Shown piece after piece: positions 1 through 9,566 of a stretch of 64,000 bases of DNA. The stretch's first letter is position 1. Each line of letters starts with the position of its first letter. The notes under the pieces were generated by a model. It searched no databases and had not been told where the DNA came from. It saw nothing but the letters and a program-made list of their open reading frames with translations. Made by a program: the position numbers and the translations under genes. The DNA comes from Anodontia alba (taxonomy: Eukaryota > Mollusca > Bivalvia > Lucinida > Lucinidae), in the NCBI GenBank assembly GCA_964016985.1, contig OZ024826.1, positions 66,880,023 to 66,944,022 of the forward strand, in the 5' to 3' direction.

Positions 1-351
1 TTATTTTTCTGACCGATACGAAGTAGCTAACAATGTACGCCCAGATCAGACGCAGCGTCTGATCAAGATCCACAATTTTTGCCACTCATCTTGCAATTTT
101 AAGACACAACTACAGGTAGTAAATTACCTTGTTCAAATTTTAGGATAAAAATGGTGTCCAACAAACAATGGGTAAATGCGATGATTCTTGTTTCTAAAAC
201 AGCATAACAATTTTGATAGTACAAATGATGTGAACCGTGAGAAACCGTTCCTTAAGCCATATGAAACAACGGAGGGTCAATATACATTATTACATATTCA
301 ATATTCATTCTATGCTCAATCAATGAGTACTAAAGAACAGAGAAAAAAATC
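1..351. other. AT-rich stretch without recognised gene
   Basis: I see no coding or RNA gene here. The only reading frame of note starts at 188, runs into the repeat that follows, and shows no family signature. Confidence 0.5.
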
Positions 352-550
352 TAGGAGGTTGCTTTGGAAACAAAGAACATACAAAAGAACGAAAATCGGA
401 GGCTCGGTTTCATTAAGTCTTCATATACAGCAGTGCAGTTTGCGAGACTACATACGCTCCCCTAGCACCAGTTTGATCATTATTCGATTTTCAAAGTAAG
501 CAGAATGGGCTCAATGATCCCAATGGAAATAAAAATAGAATCTGCACTGT
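352..550 (-). repeat. Dispersed repeat B, copy 1
   Basis: This matches, on the opposite strand, the sequences at 1343-1530 and 1613-1815. All share blocks such as CTTTGGAAACAAAGAAC, CGAAAATCGGAG and TATTCGATTTTCAAA. The family carries no visible coding capacity. A short spacer between the CGTATGCAGCC block and the GGCGC block varies greatly in length between copies and is G-rich or C-rich in several. It is probably a SINE-like or MITE-like non-autonomous element. Confidence 0.7.
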
Positions 551-1266
551 GATTAAGTATAGAGAGACGTTTTACAGCCGCCACACCAGCTGCAGGGAAG
601 TAAAATAGAATTATTCTGAAAAAGAAGTACTCAAATGAGTTCTGATCAGATACACAGGCTGATTTTTATCTTCGCTGTTTAAATATTGATAAGGGTCCTT
701 TTCACTCGCTGAGTTTCATTGTGTTATTTGTCCTAAACTGACTACATATTCTGGAATGATGCGAGGATGCTGCCCTGAGTATGTTTCTGATAATCCGGAT
801 GAATGCTGGTTTAAATCCAAAAGTACTGCAGCTCACACTCTGCAGTAAAGAGCATCTAGGTCAAATACACAGCTAATTTGCGAACGAATACAGTCGAAAA
901 CAAAAGTAGTTCTTTCGAAAGAATACGTTATTTTGACAATTATTGGCCGTTATGGCAAGAATGTATACAAACATTAAGGTATTAATAGAAGAGCGCGCTT
1001 GCGTGCCTCCCATGTGTATTACAACGACGCTGTTTCGAAACTAAATTGAGCTAGCTAGAAAAGGCCACAGGCACGAAGCACATGCTTCCCAAACCACTTC
1101 AAAAAGAAAGCCACAACAGTTGCAATAACCGACGTATATTCTCAGCAAGTCAACCGCTCAAAAGTAGCGGAGAGGGCAAGTATATATTAAATTGAAACCG
1201 CTTTCTTGTTTTTATTTATGTACTTTTTTTAAATTTAGAACGTTGGTTTTATTATAAAGATACAGT
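551..1266. other. No gene seen
   Basis: AT-rich sequence with no long frame, no recognised RNA gene and no clear repeat match inside the window. Confidence 0.5.
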
Positions 1267-1346
1267 GATATAGATATAGTGATATATATTATATCATCAT
1301 AATGCAGATATAGATATAGTGATATATATTATATCATCATAATGCA
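1267..1346. repeat. Two tandem copies of a 40-bp AT-rich unit
   Basis: The unit begins GATATAGATATAGTGATATA and ends TCATCATAATGCA. It occurs twice back to back, directly ahead of repeat B copy 2. Confidence 0.8.
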
Positions 1347-1530
1347 GATTTTATTTCCTTCGGGATCATTGAGCCCATCCTGGTTAGTTTGAAAATCGAA
1401 TACCGCTTAAGCCGGCGCTAACGGGCGTATGCAGCCTCGCAAACTACAGTGTTGCATATGAAGAGACTCAATTAAACCGAGTCTCCGATTTTCGTGATTT
1501 TGTTTGTTCTTTGTTTCCTAAGGCAATCCT
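1343..1530 (+). repeat. Dispersed repeat B, copy 2
   Basis: Contains GCAGATTTTATTTCCTT, TTGAAAATCGAATACCGCTT, CGTATGCAGCCTCGCAAA and GTTCTTTGTTTCC in the same order as the other copies. The variable spacer here is short (GCTAACGGG). Confidence 0.75.
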
Positions 1531-1612
1531 TTTTGACTTTTATTTTACTCTACTGTAGCTAGTGTTGTGCCGTGTGGCGGCCGTAAAAAGTCTCTCTGTA
1601 CATCATCGTAGT

Positions 1613-1815
1613 GCAGATTTTATTTTATTTCCTTTGGGATCAATGAGCCCATCCTGGTTAGTTTGAGAATCGAATACCGCTTAAGCCGGCGCTGGGGTGG
1701 GGGGTGGGGCCGTATGCAGCCTCGCAAAAAACAGTGTTGCATATGAAGAGACTTAATCAAACTGCGTTTGAGCTTGTGCGTTCTTTGTTTCCAAAGGCAA
1801 TCCTTTTTGACATTT
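1613..1815 (+). repeat. Dispersed repeat B, copy 3, adjoining the Polinton
   Basis: Same block order as copy 2 and only about 80 bp from it, so the two form a loose tandem pair. The variable spacer is expanded to a run of about 17 bases rich in G. The Polinton terminus begins about 40 bp downstream. Confidence 0.75.
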
Positions 1816-1854
1816 ATTTTGTTTGCTATGCATCCCTTGAAGTAACATACCAGT

Positions 1855-2077
1855 AGTATACATGATTGGGGTTCTGGACCACTTTTATATGGCAAGCCAT
1901 AGCGCAAACACATAAGGCCCCGGCCGATTATTTATGTAGGCCGAAAGGCCGCCAGCTACACAACTTGTTGTTGGCCAAACGGTCGCGATTTTTGGGGTCG
2001 CTCTCCATCGGCACCCGCAGCGTGCAGCTTGAGGTTGCAGACTGGGCCCGCCCCACCCCCCTGGCGGGCCCAAACCC
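1855..2077. repeat. Polinton left terminal inverted repeat
   Basis: Pairs with 16442-16664 in reverse complement; by eye there are about 16 differences in 223 positions, mostly transitions. The outer end starts AG, as is usual for Polintons. Both copies contain CCATATAAAAG reading outward, a TATA-box-like motif. Confidence 0.95.
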
Positions 2078-2137
2078 AAGGGCCTGGCACAGCCGAACGC
2101 CTAATTGAACAAATGCTCGCCCTGGGTATATACCAGT

Positions 2138-2449
2138 ATGAGTTTATTTAACGCTTGTCGCTGGCTTATCGTTGGACGTAGCGAGCGCTGTGGGAAGCCG
2201 TGTGTAAACGATCTCTGCGGCATTCATAGGGCTCAGCTACGCCGCCGGCCGGGGACAGAGCCTCGCCCATGCAGGAAATGCGGCCGGGGGTGGAAATCGG
2301 AAACCCAGCTGTGTTCAAGGGGTTGCGGCGCCGACAACGCGAAGAAAGCCCTTCACCGCGCAGAAGCAAAGGCAAGACGCCTTCACCCTGCGCTCATGCA
2401 CGAGCTCCTGTTCGCGGCGCACCAGCAACGAACATTACCGTTTATCTAA
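2138..2449 (+). CDS. Small Cys-rich, probable zinc-binding protein
   Basis: Predicted at 103 aa from the ATG at 2138; a TATATA motif lies at about 2126. The frame is open to its stop, unlike most genes of this element. It has two Cys clusters: RCGKPC followed by CGIH near residues 20-35, and PCRKCG followed by QLCSRGCG near residues 50-72. The C-terminal third is basic and helical (AKKALHRAEAKARR). Two cysteine pairs per cluster suggest zinc coordination, so a DNA-binding or regulatory role is possible, but I do not recognise the family. It lies between the left terminal repeat and the polymerase, in the same direction, where small accessory genes of Polintons often sit. Confidence 0.55.
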   Translation: MSLFNACRWLIVGRSERCGKPCVNDLCGIHRAQLRRRPGTEPRPCRKCGRGWKSETQLCSRGCGADNAKKALHRAEAKARRLHPALMHELLFAAHQQRTLPFI

Positions 2450-2534
2450 CTGTGCTAAGTGCTAAAATTGGGATACACGACTTATATGCCAACAGAACTC
2501 TCAATTAGACAGACGTCGGCTACAGTATATTAGC

Positions 2535-5500
2535 ATGGCCGACATGGATGATGACATCGAGCAGCTTCAGGCTGAAATGCCCGAGCCTGCCCAGAAAGTT
2601 GTAAGAAACATCATGGATGAGCCAATCCCCGGAGCAGTGAAACAACGCCTTCTTAAGCCTCTGCTCCCTGGGAAACCACGGACCTCGCCCACCTCGCATA
2701 CGCAGGGACCGGAAGAGGAAGGCCATCTTGGGGGTGTTTGACCCACTGCCTCCTCAGAAGGCGCTTCGAACAGTCCAGGACTACCAGCAAGAGATTCTGG
2801 AAGTGTTTGAGCAGAAGAAGAGACACGAGCAAGTCTTCTACCGAATGCCCTGGGTAATAAGGAATTACCTGCGAGGTTGGCAGATGGATATCTCTGAATG
2901 CCATCCCTCAGGCGTTGATGTAGGAGCCTTTCTGCAAGAAGTGCGCCCACACATACAGAAGAGATCTTGGCTCTCGATGGCGTGAAGTTTCAGCTTGCCC
3001 TCAAGGTCCAGTTACGAAAGGTGAGAGCTGATGGAACTGAAGAGTTCTCTGACCCTGTGTTCCGCCACAAGCAGGCGGCCCTTCTCCAGGCCGGCGAAAT
3101 CAGAGGCTCAAGACAAAGCCATCCCCCACCTCCTGGAGCTGCTCGGAAAGTGGACACAGAGAGGGTCGGAGTGGGTGGTCGACAGAGTGCAGACTCTCTG
3201 GCTGGACATCGCAAGATATCAGCCACTGAGAGGCGGGTCCTGCATCCCACTACCATCAGCGGTGAAACACAGGAGGGCGGTTATCAATGTTAAGGCCAAG
3301 GGCGATCACTGCCTCCGATTGGCGCTCAGATCAGCCCTGTTCCCAGCCCGTGACCATGTAGACAGACCGTCGAAGTATCCTACCAATGATGATCTGAACT
3401 TCGAAGGGATCGATGCACCCACACCAATTTCTTATATCCCCAAAGTGGAGAAGTAGAATAACCTTGCCATCAACGTATTTGGCCGGGATAGGGGTGCGTC
3501 TGTTCACAGACTCAGCACCCAGCCGGAGGGCATGCCCCGCATCAATCTGCTGCTGATCGAGAAGGCAGGAAAAATTCACTACACCTGGATTAAGTACCTC
3601 AACCGCTTACTCTACGATCAGAGCACGCACCAGGAGCGCAAGCACTTCTGCGAGCAATACCTGCACGGTTACTCTAGAGAAGACCTGCTGGAGGCCCACA
3701 AGCCAGAGTGCAAAGACATCTTCCAGACTGCAGTCCGGGTGGAGATGCCGGAAGCTCACCTTCCAGAACCACCATAAACAACTCCCAGCCCCCTTCATCA
3801 TCATCATCTATGCCGACTTTGAGGCTCTCACCACCAAGATTGAGGGCCCCGAGCAGGACCCCCTGAAAAGCAACACGCGGAAGACACAGGAGCACGAGGC
3901 CTGCAGTTATTGCTATGTGGTCGTGCGCTGCGACGGGCAAACAGAGCCACCTGTTGTATACCGCGGGCCAAACGCGGCCGAACACTTCCTGAAAGCCCTC
4001 CAGCGGGAGGAGATCAAAATCAAGGCTGTGTTAGCCAATCCTAACACCATGAGGATGACCCGAGAGGACTGGCAGGCCTATAATAGTGCCACCGTCTGCC
4101 ACGTCTGTGAGAAGCCTCTGGCCGGGGACTCCGTCCGCGATCACTGCTACATCACGGGGCAATACCGAGGGGCCGCCCATAACGCTTACAACATCAAGTT
4201 GCGCCTGAACTCGAAAACCACTCCGATCCCGGTGGTCTTTCACAACCTGCGGGGCTATGACAGCCATTTGCTGATGCAGGCCATTTCTAAGGTGGGAGGC
4301 AAGGTGTCCTGTATTCCTAATACCGAGAGGTATATCAGCTTCTCGGTCGGTCAACTTCGATTTATTGACAGCGCTAAGTTTCTGCTTGCATCTCTTGACA
4401 AGCTGGTGGCGGCGATCCGGCCTGCGGCTTTCCAAATCACAGCGCAATACGAGCCGAACGAGGCTAGACGCAAACTGATCATGCGCAAGGGTGTGTATCC
4501 CTACGAGTACATGGACTCCTGGGCGCACTTTGAGGAGACCCAGCTCCCACCCAAGGAGGCTTTCTACAGCAAGCTATCCGATGTGAACATTAACGAGGCG
4601 GACTACGCCCACACGCGACAGGTCTGGACGACCTTTGGGTGCAAGACCTTGGGGGACTACAGCGACCTGTACTGCCGCACCAACGTCCTGCTTCCAGCAG
4701 ATGTCTTCGAGACGTTCCGGAAGACGTGCCTCCGCCAATACGGTCTGGACCCGGCTCACTACTACACGGCCCCAGGCCTCAGCTGGGACGCCTTGCTCAA
4801 GAAGACAGGAGGGCTCGAGCTGCTCAAAGACATCATCTCTTCATCGAGAAGGGGATGCGAGGGGACATTTCTATAGCGTCGAAGCGCCATGCCAGAGCAA
4901 ACAACCCCAGAGTGGAGGGCTATGACCCAGAGAAGCCGAATAGCCACATCCTCTACCTGAACGCGAATAACCTTTTTGGCTGGGCGATGAGCCAGCCTTT
5001 ATCCACAGGCGCCTTCCGGTGGGAAGAGGACTGCGAAAGCCTTGCTGAGAGCCCTGAGACAGCCCTGAGGGGCTCATCCTCGAGGTGGATCTGAAATATC
5101 CTAGAGAGCTGCACAAGGCGCACAACGCCTATCCACTAGCTCCAGAGCGCATGGTGGTTCAGAAGGAGTGGACGTCTGACTACCAGCACGACCTTCTTGG
5201 CGTTGAGGTGGCGCCAACCGAGGTTGAAAAGCTGGCACCTAACCTCCGCAACAAGGACCGCTATGTACTCCACTATCGCAACTTGCAGCTCTACCTCCCG
5301 CTGGGCATGCATCTCTCAAAGATCCACAGGGCCCTCCGCTTCCGGCAAAGCCCCTGGATGGAGCCCTATATCCGGATGAGCACAGAGGTCCGAAAAAGGG
5401 CTACCAGCGACTTCGAGAAGGATCTCTTCAAGCTCATGAACAACTCGGTCTTCGAGAAGACCATGAAGAACTTGCGGAAGCGGGTTGATGTCAAACTGGT

Positions 5501-6116
5501 GCGCTCGCATGAGGAGGACAAATTCAGGCGCCTCATCGCCAGCCCAGCCTTTACCAGAGCGAACATCTTCGACGATCCAGGTCCACAAGAGCCGTCCGGT
5601 CCTCAGCCGACCTGTGTATGTGGGGATGAGCATCCCAGACCTCTCCAAGCACCTGATGTACGACTTCTATTAAAGCCAGCTCAAGGTGGGATATGGTGAG
5701 CGCTGTCAGCTACTGTACACAGACACTTACAGCCTGCTCCTCGAGATCCAGACGGAGGATGTGTACAAGGATATGACCAAGCATTCAGATCTCTATGACA
5801 CGTCTGACCTCTCGAAAGACAACCCGCTGCACAGCACGGTGAACAAGAAGGTGCCGGGCGCCCCATTGCGGAATACGTCGGCCTGCGGCCCAAGATGTAC
5901 AGCATCCTCGAGGGCTCTGGCGGCAACATAAAGAATGCTAAGTTCGTTAAAAAGGCCACCGTGAAGAAGCACATCAGGCAAGAGCAGTACAAAGAGACTC
6001 TCTTCGAAAAGCATACCTTCCGCCATGGCATGGATGTCCTGCGGTCAGAGCGCCATCGCATCTATGGGCAATATCTGAACAAGGTATCACTCTCGCCCTT
6101 TGACTCCAAGCGCTAG
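2535..6116 (+). pseudogene. Protein-primed family B DNA polymerase, heavily mutated
   Basis: This is the replicative polymerase of the element, known in the family to initiate at the termini from a protein primer. Recognisable parts in order are: an N-terminal region from the ATG at 2535; the conserved pre-exonuclease domain with AINVFG, the HYTWIKYLNRLL-like segment and a Cys/His cluster (3450-3720); ExoI YADFEAL (3809-3829); ExoII FHNLRGYDSHLL (about 4240-4275); ExoIII YCRTN (about 4670); polymerase motif A LNANNLFGWAM (about 4955-4990); motif B NNSVFEKTMKN (about 5440-5470); motif C LLYTDTYSLL (about 5709-5738). Frame changes occur near 2660-2740, 2970, 3090, 3765, 4835, 5065, 5575 and 5860. 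In-frame stops lie at 3454-3456, 5671-5673 and 6114-6116. Motifs A, B, C and ExoIII each lack a residue normally conserved, so the enzyme would be dead even if the frame were continuous. Its 3' end meets the integrase tail to tail. Confidence 0.9.
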
Positions 6117-7140
6117 ATCGCAGTAAAAAAGGGTGGACACACTGGCTTAAGGACACAAAGATGCAATCCCCGCAGGTACGAGAGAGATGGATGAGCTGTT
6201 GAACGCTTGAGAACCCCATCTGGAGGAAGCTGAGTGTCTGGGGGCACCACCAGAGTTCTTCCCTGACAAAGCCACGCGGCGGCCTATTTTCCAAGTAGTA
6301 GACCACAGGCTCACCGGGCTTGGTCACCGAGCGTCCCAGCCGATACACCTCAAGAGATCACACAGGGTCTGTGGTGCGTCGACGGCCACCTTCGGGCTCT
6401 CCTGGCTTTTGCTCCTGTAATCCAACAGGTCGGTCAGCAGGTAGGGAGGGCTTTTGTGCAACACTCCCAGCCCTTACCGCATCCCGGGGCTTTTTGCCCG
6501 TCAACCGGTTGACCTGCGACAACTTCGGGCAATCGCCTAACCCACTCTGTTGACCTCGCGCCCTCGGAGAGCCGCATCTCCTGGGCATACTGGTGCCCAA
6601 AGAGGCGTTCAGCTAGCGTCCGGTTGAAGCTTTCTACAATGCCCTTGTCCCGATGGATATCCACACGACCACGTCGAACAGAAACTCCATGTTTCGCCAG
6701 CACCTGGCTGACCGCGCCCATGGACTCTCGCCCCGGGTCAACCTTGAGAAGCTTGGGCCACTTCAATGGCCCCCGTCTGTAGATCAGAGACAGGGCATCG
6801 GCGACCTCTGCTGCGGTCTTGCTAGTCAGAGGCTCAGCCTCTTTGTAGCGGCTGGCGACGTCAACGACCGTGAGAGCATAGCGAAAGGTCTTTCGCCCCA
6901 CGCGGTCATACGGCAGAAAGAGCAGGTCGGCTTGATGCACCTCGTTTGGCTTGCTTACATCATACGACGAGGGATGTACCGTGGAACAGACAGATAGATC
7001 TGCCAGATGGCCTGCTTCTTGAGCCAGTCCTTGGCCTGCTGCTCAGTCACCTTTGCTGTGGCCGTGAGGTTTTTGATCGCCGCTAGTCCCTTCCAGTAGC
7101 CTCGGGGGCTGCAGTAATTACTAGCAAGCTTCCTCTCCAT
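6113..7140 (-). pseudogene. Polinton RVE-family integrase, frameshifted
   Basis: A DDE-type integrase that would insert the element via its terminal repeats. The N-terminal part (7140-6961) has the YWKGLAAIKNL...KDWLKKQAIWQIYL segment and an IPRR motif typical of Polinton integrases. The catalytic core follows: first Asp in VHQADLLFLP (about 6935), second Asp in KVDPGRESMGA (about 6745), and Glu in GIVESFNRTLAERLF (about 6635). All three catalytic acids are present. The C-terminal part contains VNRLTGKKPRDAV, GGRRRTTDPV and SLEVYRLGRSV, a chromo-like/SH3-like tail. There is a one-base frame change near 6957 and others near 6560 and 6250. An in-frame TGA lies at 6358-6360, where the family has Trp (DPVWSLE). 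The readable end is the TAG at 6113-6115, which shares a CTAG with the polymerase stop on the other strand. Confidence 0.9.
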
Positions 7141-7412
7141 CGAGATCCACGAGATATTCCAGCAGATTGATCACTCCAACAGGCTTCCGCGACCGCCCAA
7201 GGGAGTTTCCCGACGCTGCTCCGGATCATGCTCGGTCGTGACATCACAAGGCGAGCGAATCGAAAGGCTGCTCGCTCGTCCTGCTGCCAGAGCTCGAGTG
7301 ACTTTTGCGCGACGTCGATCATAGTGCGGACAAGAGGGCCGGGTATTTTGTTTCGTTTGGCCTGCCATCCAGCCCCCATCATCGCGTGGTACAACTCTTC
7401 GGGAAGGCCCAT
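7121..7412 (-). pseudogene. Unknown Polinton protein, about 97 codons
   Basis: Starts at the ATG at 7412 with MGLPEELYHAMMGAGWQAKR and then KSLELWQQDERAAFRFARL. The rest is spread over two frames (shift near 7245) and ends EEAC followed by TAG at 7121-7123. It is helical and basic, without Cys or membrane segments. It overlaps the integrase start (7140) and the end of the upstream gene by a few codons, as in an operon-like viral block. I do not recognise the function. The coding status rests on composition, codon regularity and compact packing. Confidence 0.45.
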
Positions 7413-8228
7413 AGTTGCTTTATTGCGAAACAATAATAGGCCGCAGAAAAATTGTTGCGAAAAAATCTCACCTCACTACTCTGGTCATGTCTCATCACGG
7501 TCATTTCGGAGTACTTGGCGAGCTTGTAGGCGACCAAACCGGTCGCGGCCATTCCGATGAGGACGAAAGCAATCTCGCGGTCTTTTGGCCGTCGCTCGGG
7601 GTATAAAAGTCAGAGAGCTGGGGCTCGGGACCCAGGTCATCAAAGCTGACCTTTTTCCCGGTGACCTCCGCATAGAGCCTCATGGCCTCGTCGACATCCT
7701 GGAATGTTTTCAAGGCGTGGCCTTGTCGGCGGAGCTCCTCGCTGATCCAATCCTGGCGCTCTGTCCGCTTCTTTGTCCATGACTCATGCGCGGCTTGAAG
7801 CTGTTCGACCGCCTCATCATTGCTTGGCAATCGCGCAAGCGTGGGAGAAACAGCGCAAGCGCGGCACCGCCTGTAAGACAAGCCCCAGTTATCCATGGGG
7901 TCCAGTTAGTTAGCCCATTATGTTCCGGCCGTTTGTCCGCGTCTCGGCCGTTGCTGCGCAACTCCTGGTCCTTTGAGTCCGCTTCCTTTGGAGGAATACT
8001 GGCCTCTCCCGGACGAAATGATTTCTTGGTTGCCCGAAGCTGTTCGAGCAGTCGTTCTTGCTTGGCCTTTCGGGCGGCAGCGCCGGCACGCCCGTCTGCC
8101 ACTTTCTTCGGATCCTTAACCTTCACCGTGACACTTTCTACTGCCGTCTGTGCTGGCTCCCCAGCTGACACGGTCGGGGCTTGTGTGTTGCTTTGCAATG
8201 TCGCTTGGTTCTCCTTGATCTCCGCCAT
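7379..8228 (-). pseudogene. Polinton membrane/coiled-coil protein, frameshifted
   Basis: From the ATG at 8228 the protein begins MAEIKENQATLQSNTQ. It has a low-complexity polar N-terminus, a basic helical stretch (RAGAAARKAKQERLLEQLRATKK) and a hydrophobic segment (WITGACLTGGAALALFL). After a frame change near 7810 a helical domain follows (EAVEQLQAAHESWTKK, ALKTFQDVDEAMRLYAEVTGKK). After a second frame change near 7590 there is another hydrophobic segment (EIAFVLIGMAATGLVAYKLAKY). I therefore infer two membrane passes separated by a coiled coil. The C-terminal end is uncertain: the last frame runs to 7379 and overlaps the next gene. A virion membrane or assembly role is possible but not shown. 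Confidence 0.55.
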
Positions 8229-8302
8229 CGCTTATATTAACATCGATGTCCAAATTGACAGTGCTGGAGGGTGGTCAGCGCGGCGGTTAGCGGCGCCATA
8301 CA

Positions 8303-8476
8303 TCAACCATACCGGTGGTAGAGCTCGCAGGTGGCAGTGCTAAGCGCGTGTCCGACGAACGGGTCACCCTCGAGGTCAGCAACAAGCTCTGGTTGGTTTT
8401 CGGCCGGGATCGGGAGAAACATGGATGCCACCCCCGCATAAAGCTGGATCGCCGCATACCCCAGTGTCTTCGTCAT
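8303..8476 (-). CDS. Small hydrophobic Polinton protein, 57 aa
   Basis: An open frame from the ATG at 8476, starting MTKTLGYAAIQLYAGVASMF and ending ELYHRYG. It starts 11 bp after the stop of the upstream gene. The N-terminal half is moderately hydrophobic and the middle acidic (ELVADLEGDPF). No family is recognised. It is short enough to be a chance frame, but its spacing fits a gene series transcribed leftward. Confidence 0.4.
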   Translation of the reverse strand: MTKTLGYAAIQLYAGVASMFLPIPAENQPELVADLEGDPFVGHALSTATCELYHRYG

Positions 8477-8486
8477 CGCCGCAGAA

Positions 8487-8920
8487 TTAGCTTGCTTCGT
8501 AGCGGGCGTACAGGTTCTCGATTTCACTATCTTCAATAGCGTCGATATGATCAGCGGTTGCTTTCCATGGACCACCAGTCTATACTCCTTAGAACCCCCC
8601 CCCCCCCCCGCTACCAATGCGGCGAGGCGTCGCGGTGCTTCTGCGGCCGTTACTGCACAACGTGTGTGTCGGGCTCTTCCCGTTGCTCCGGTATCGCCAG
8701 CACGTGCGGTTTCCGCGGACAGCAGCTGATCGATGAGCTTGTCGCAGTCCATTACTGTTCCTGTGCGCATCGCTATTGCGAGACGGCGGGCCCGTCTAAA
8801 ATAGAGTCCGAGCGTACGGCCGAAGCGCGTGAATTGCCAAGCGATGAAAAATAGCAGTACCAGATGCGCGCCAAGCACGGCGATTAGCAGTCCTACGGTT
8901 ACTTCGTAGCGGCTAAGCAT
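8487..8920 (-). pseudogene. Small membrane-anchored Polinton protein, broken at a poly-G tract
   Basis: The ATG at 8920 overlaps the ATPase stop (8913-8915). The N-terminus (VGLLIAVLGAHLVLLFFIAW) is one clear transmembrane helix, followed by basic residues (RRARRLAIAMRTG) and an Ala/Arg-rich helical region. A run of about 14 C on the plus strand at about 8587-8600 (poly-Gly in the frame) has shifted the frame. The original C-terminus appears to be the segment DAIEDSEIENLYARYEAS, ending with TAA at 8487-8489 in another frame. Function unknown; possibly a virion membrane protein. Confidence 0.5.
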
Positions 8921-9566
8921 TGTTGCGTAGCACCATATAACTTGCGGGCTGGTCTGTGTTCAGTATGAGCACTGCGTGTCTTGTCTCGGCTAGCTGCTGC
9001 CGCACCAATGCCCGCTGTTCTCGTGTGGGGATCACGTCATTTTCACGTAGACAGTCTTCGAATGAGTCACGATCTTTACAGTGGAACAGTGCGACCCAGC
9101 GCGTCTGCTCGCGGAGGTCCTTCAGCACCGCATTATACTTCTGGGTAAGGACCCAGACGGTTTGGTCAGCGTGGCGGCCCGAGAAAGCTAGCTCTGACAG
9201 CATGTCTTTCTTCCTCGTCAAAGCCTTCGTGGCCAAGCAGTCGTCTATGATATATAGGGTTGGCTCGCCCATAAACGCCTGGTAAAACGCCCGCAAGTAA
9301 TCGTGAAGCCGCTCACCGGGGCCTAGAACGTAGACCTCAGTGTCAGCCCAGATCCAGGGGCGCTGCTGATAAGTCTTATGTCGTATGGTGGGGCACAGGA
9401 CCACGATGTGTCGAAAGAACCCCCGGTAGGGGCCTTCGAGCAGATCCAGGATAAAAACTGTTTTTCCACATCCCGTCTGCCCGCATATTATCGCCGAATG
9501 AGCCGTTCGCGGCAGGAGATCCAGTAATCTTTGATTTAATAATCTTTGATTAATAGGCCGCTTGGA
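8913..9566 (-). CDS. FtsK/HerA-type genome-packaging ATPase
   Basis: A P-loop ATPase of the kind that pumps DNA into capsids in Polintons and related viruses. The frame is open from 9566 to the TAG at 8913-8915 (about 217 codons). The Walker A motif GQTGCGKT lies at about 9490-9467. Walker B is probably in PTLYIIDDCLA (about 9260-9230). Downstream are the arginine/sensor-like segment HADQTVWVLTQKYNAVLKDLR and the conserved C-terminal part ending LRNNA. No ATG precedes Walker A in this frame: a TAG lies at 9567-9569, and the N-terminal codons sit in a short duplicated motif (AATCAAAGATTA twice). The start codon therefore seems lost, although the body is intact. It overlaps the end of the capsid gene and the start of the following membrane protein. 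Confidence 0.85.
   Translation of the reverse strand, partial: SKRPINQRLLNQRLLDLLPRTAHSAIICGQTGCGKTVFILDLLEGPYRGFFRHIVVLCPTIRHKTYQQRPWIWADTEVYVLGPGERLHDYLRAFYQAFMGEPTLYIIDDCLATKALTRKKDMLSELAFSGRHADQTVWVLTQKYNAVLKDLREQTRWVALFHCKDRDSFEDCLRENDVIPTREQRALVRQQLAETRHAVLILNTDQPASYMVLRNNA

Noticed and set aside
4031..4528. 165-codon minus-strand frame
   Set aside because: Antisense of the DNA polymerase, whose exonuclease motifs are on the plus strand.
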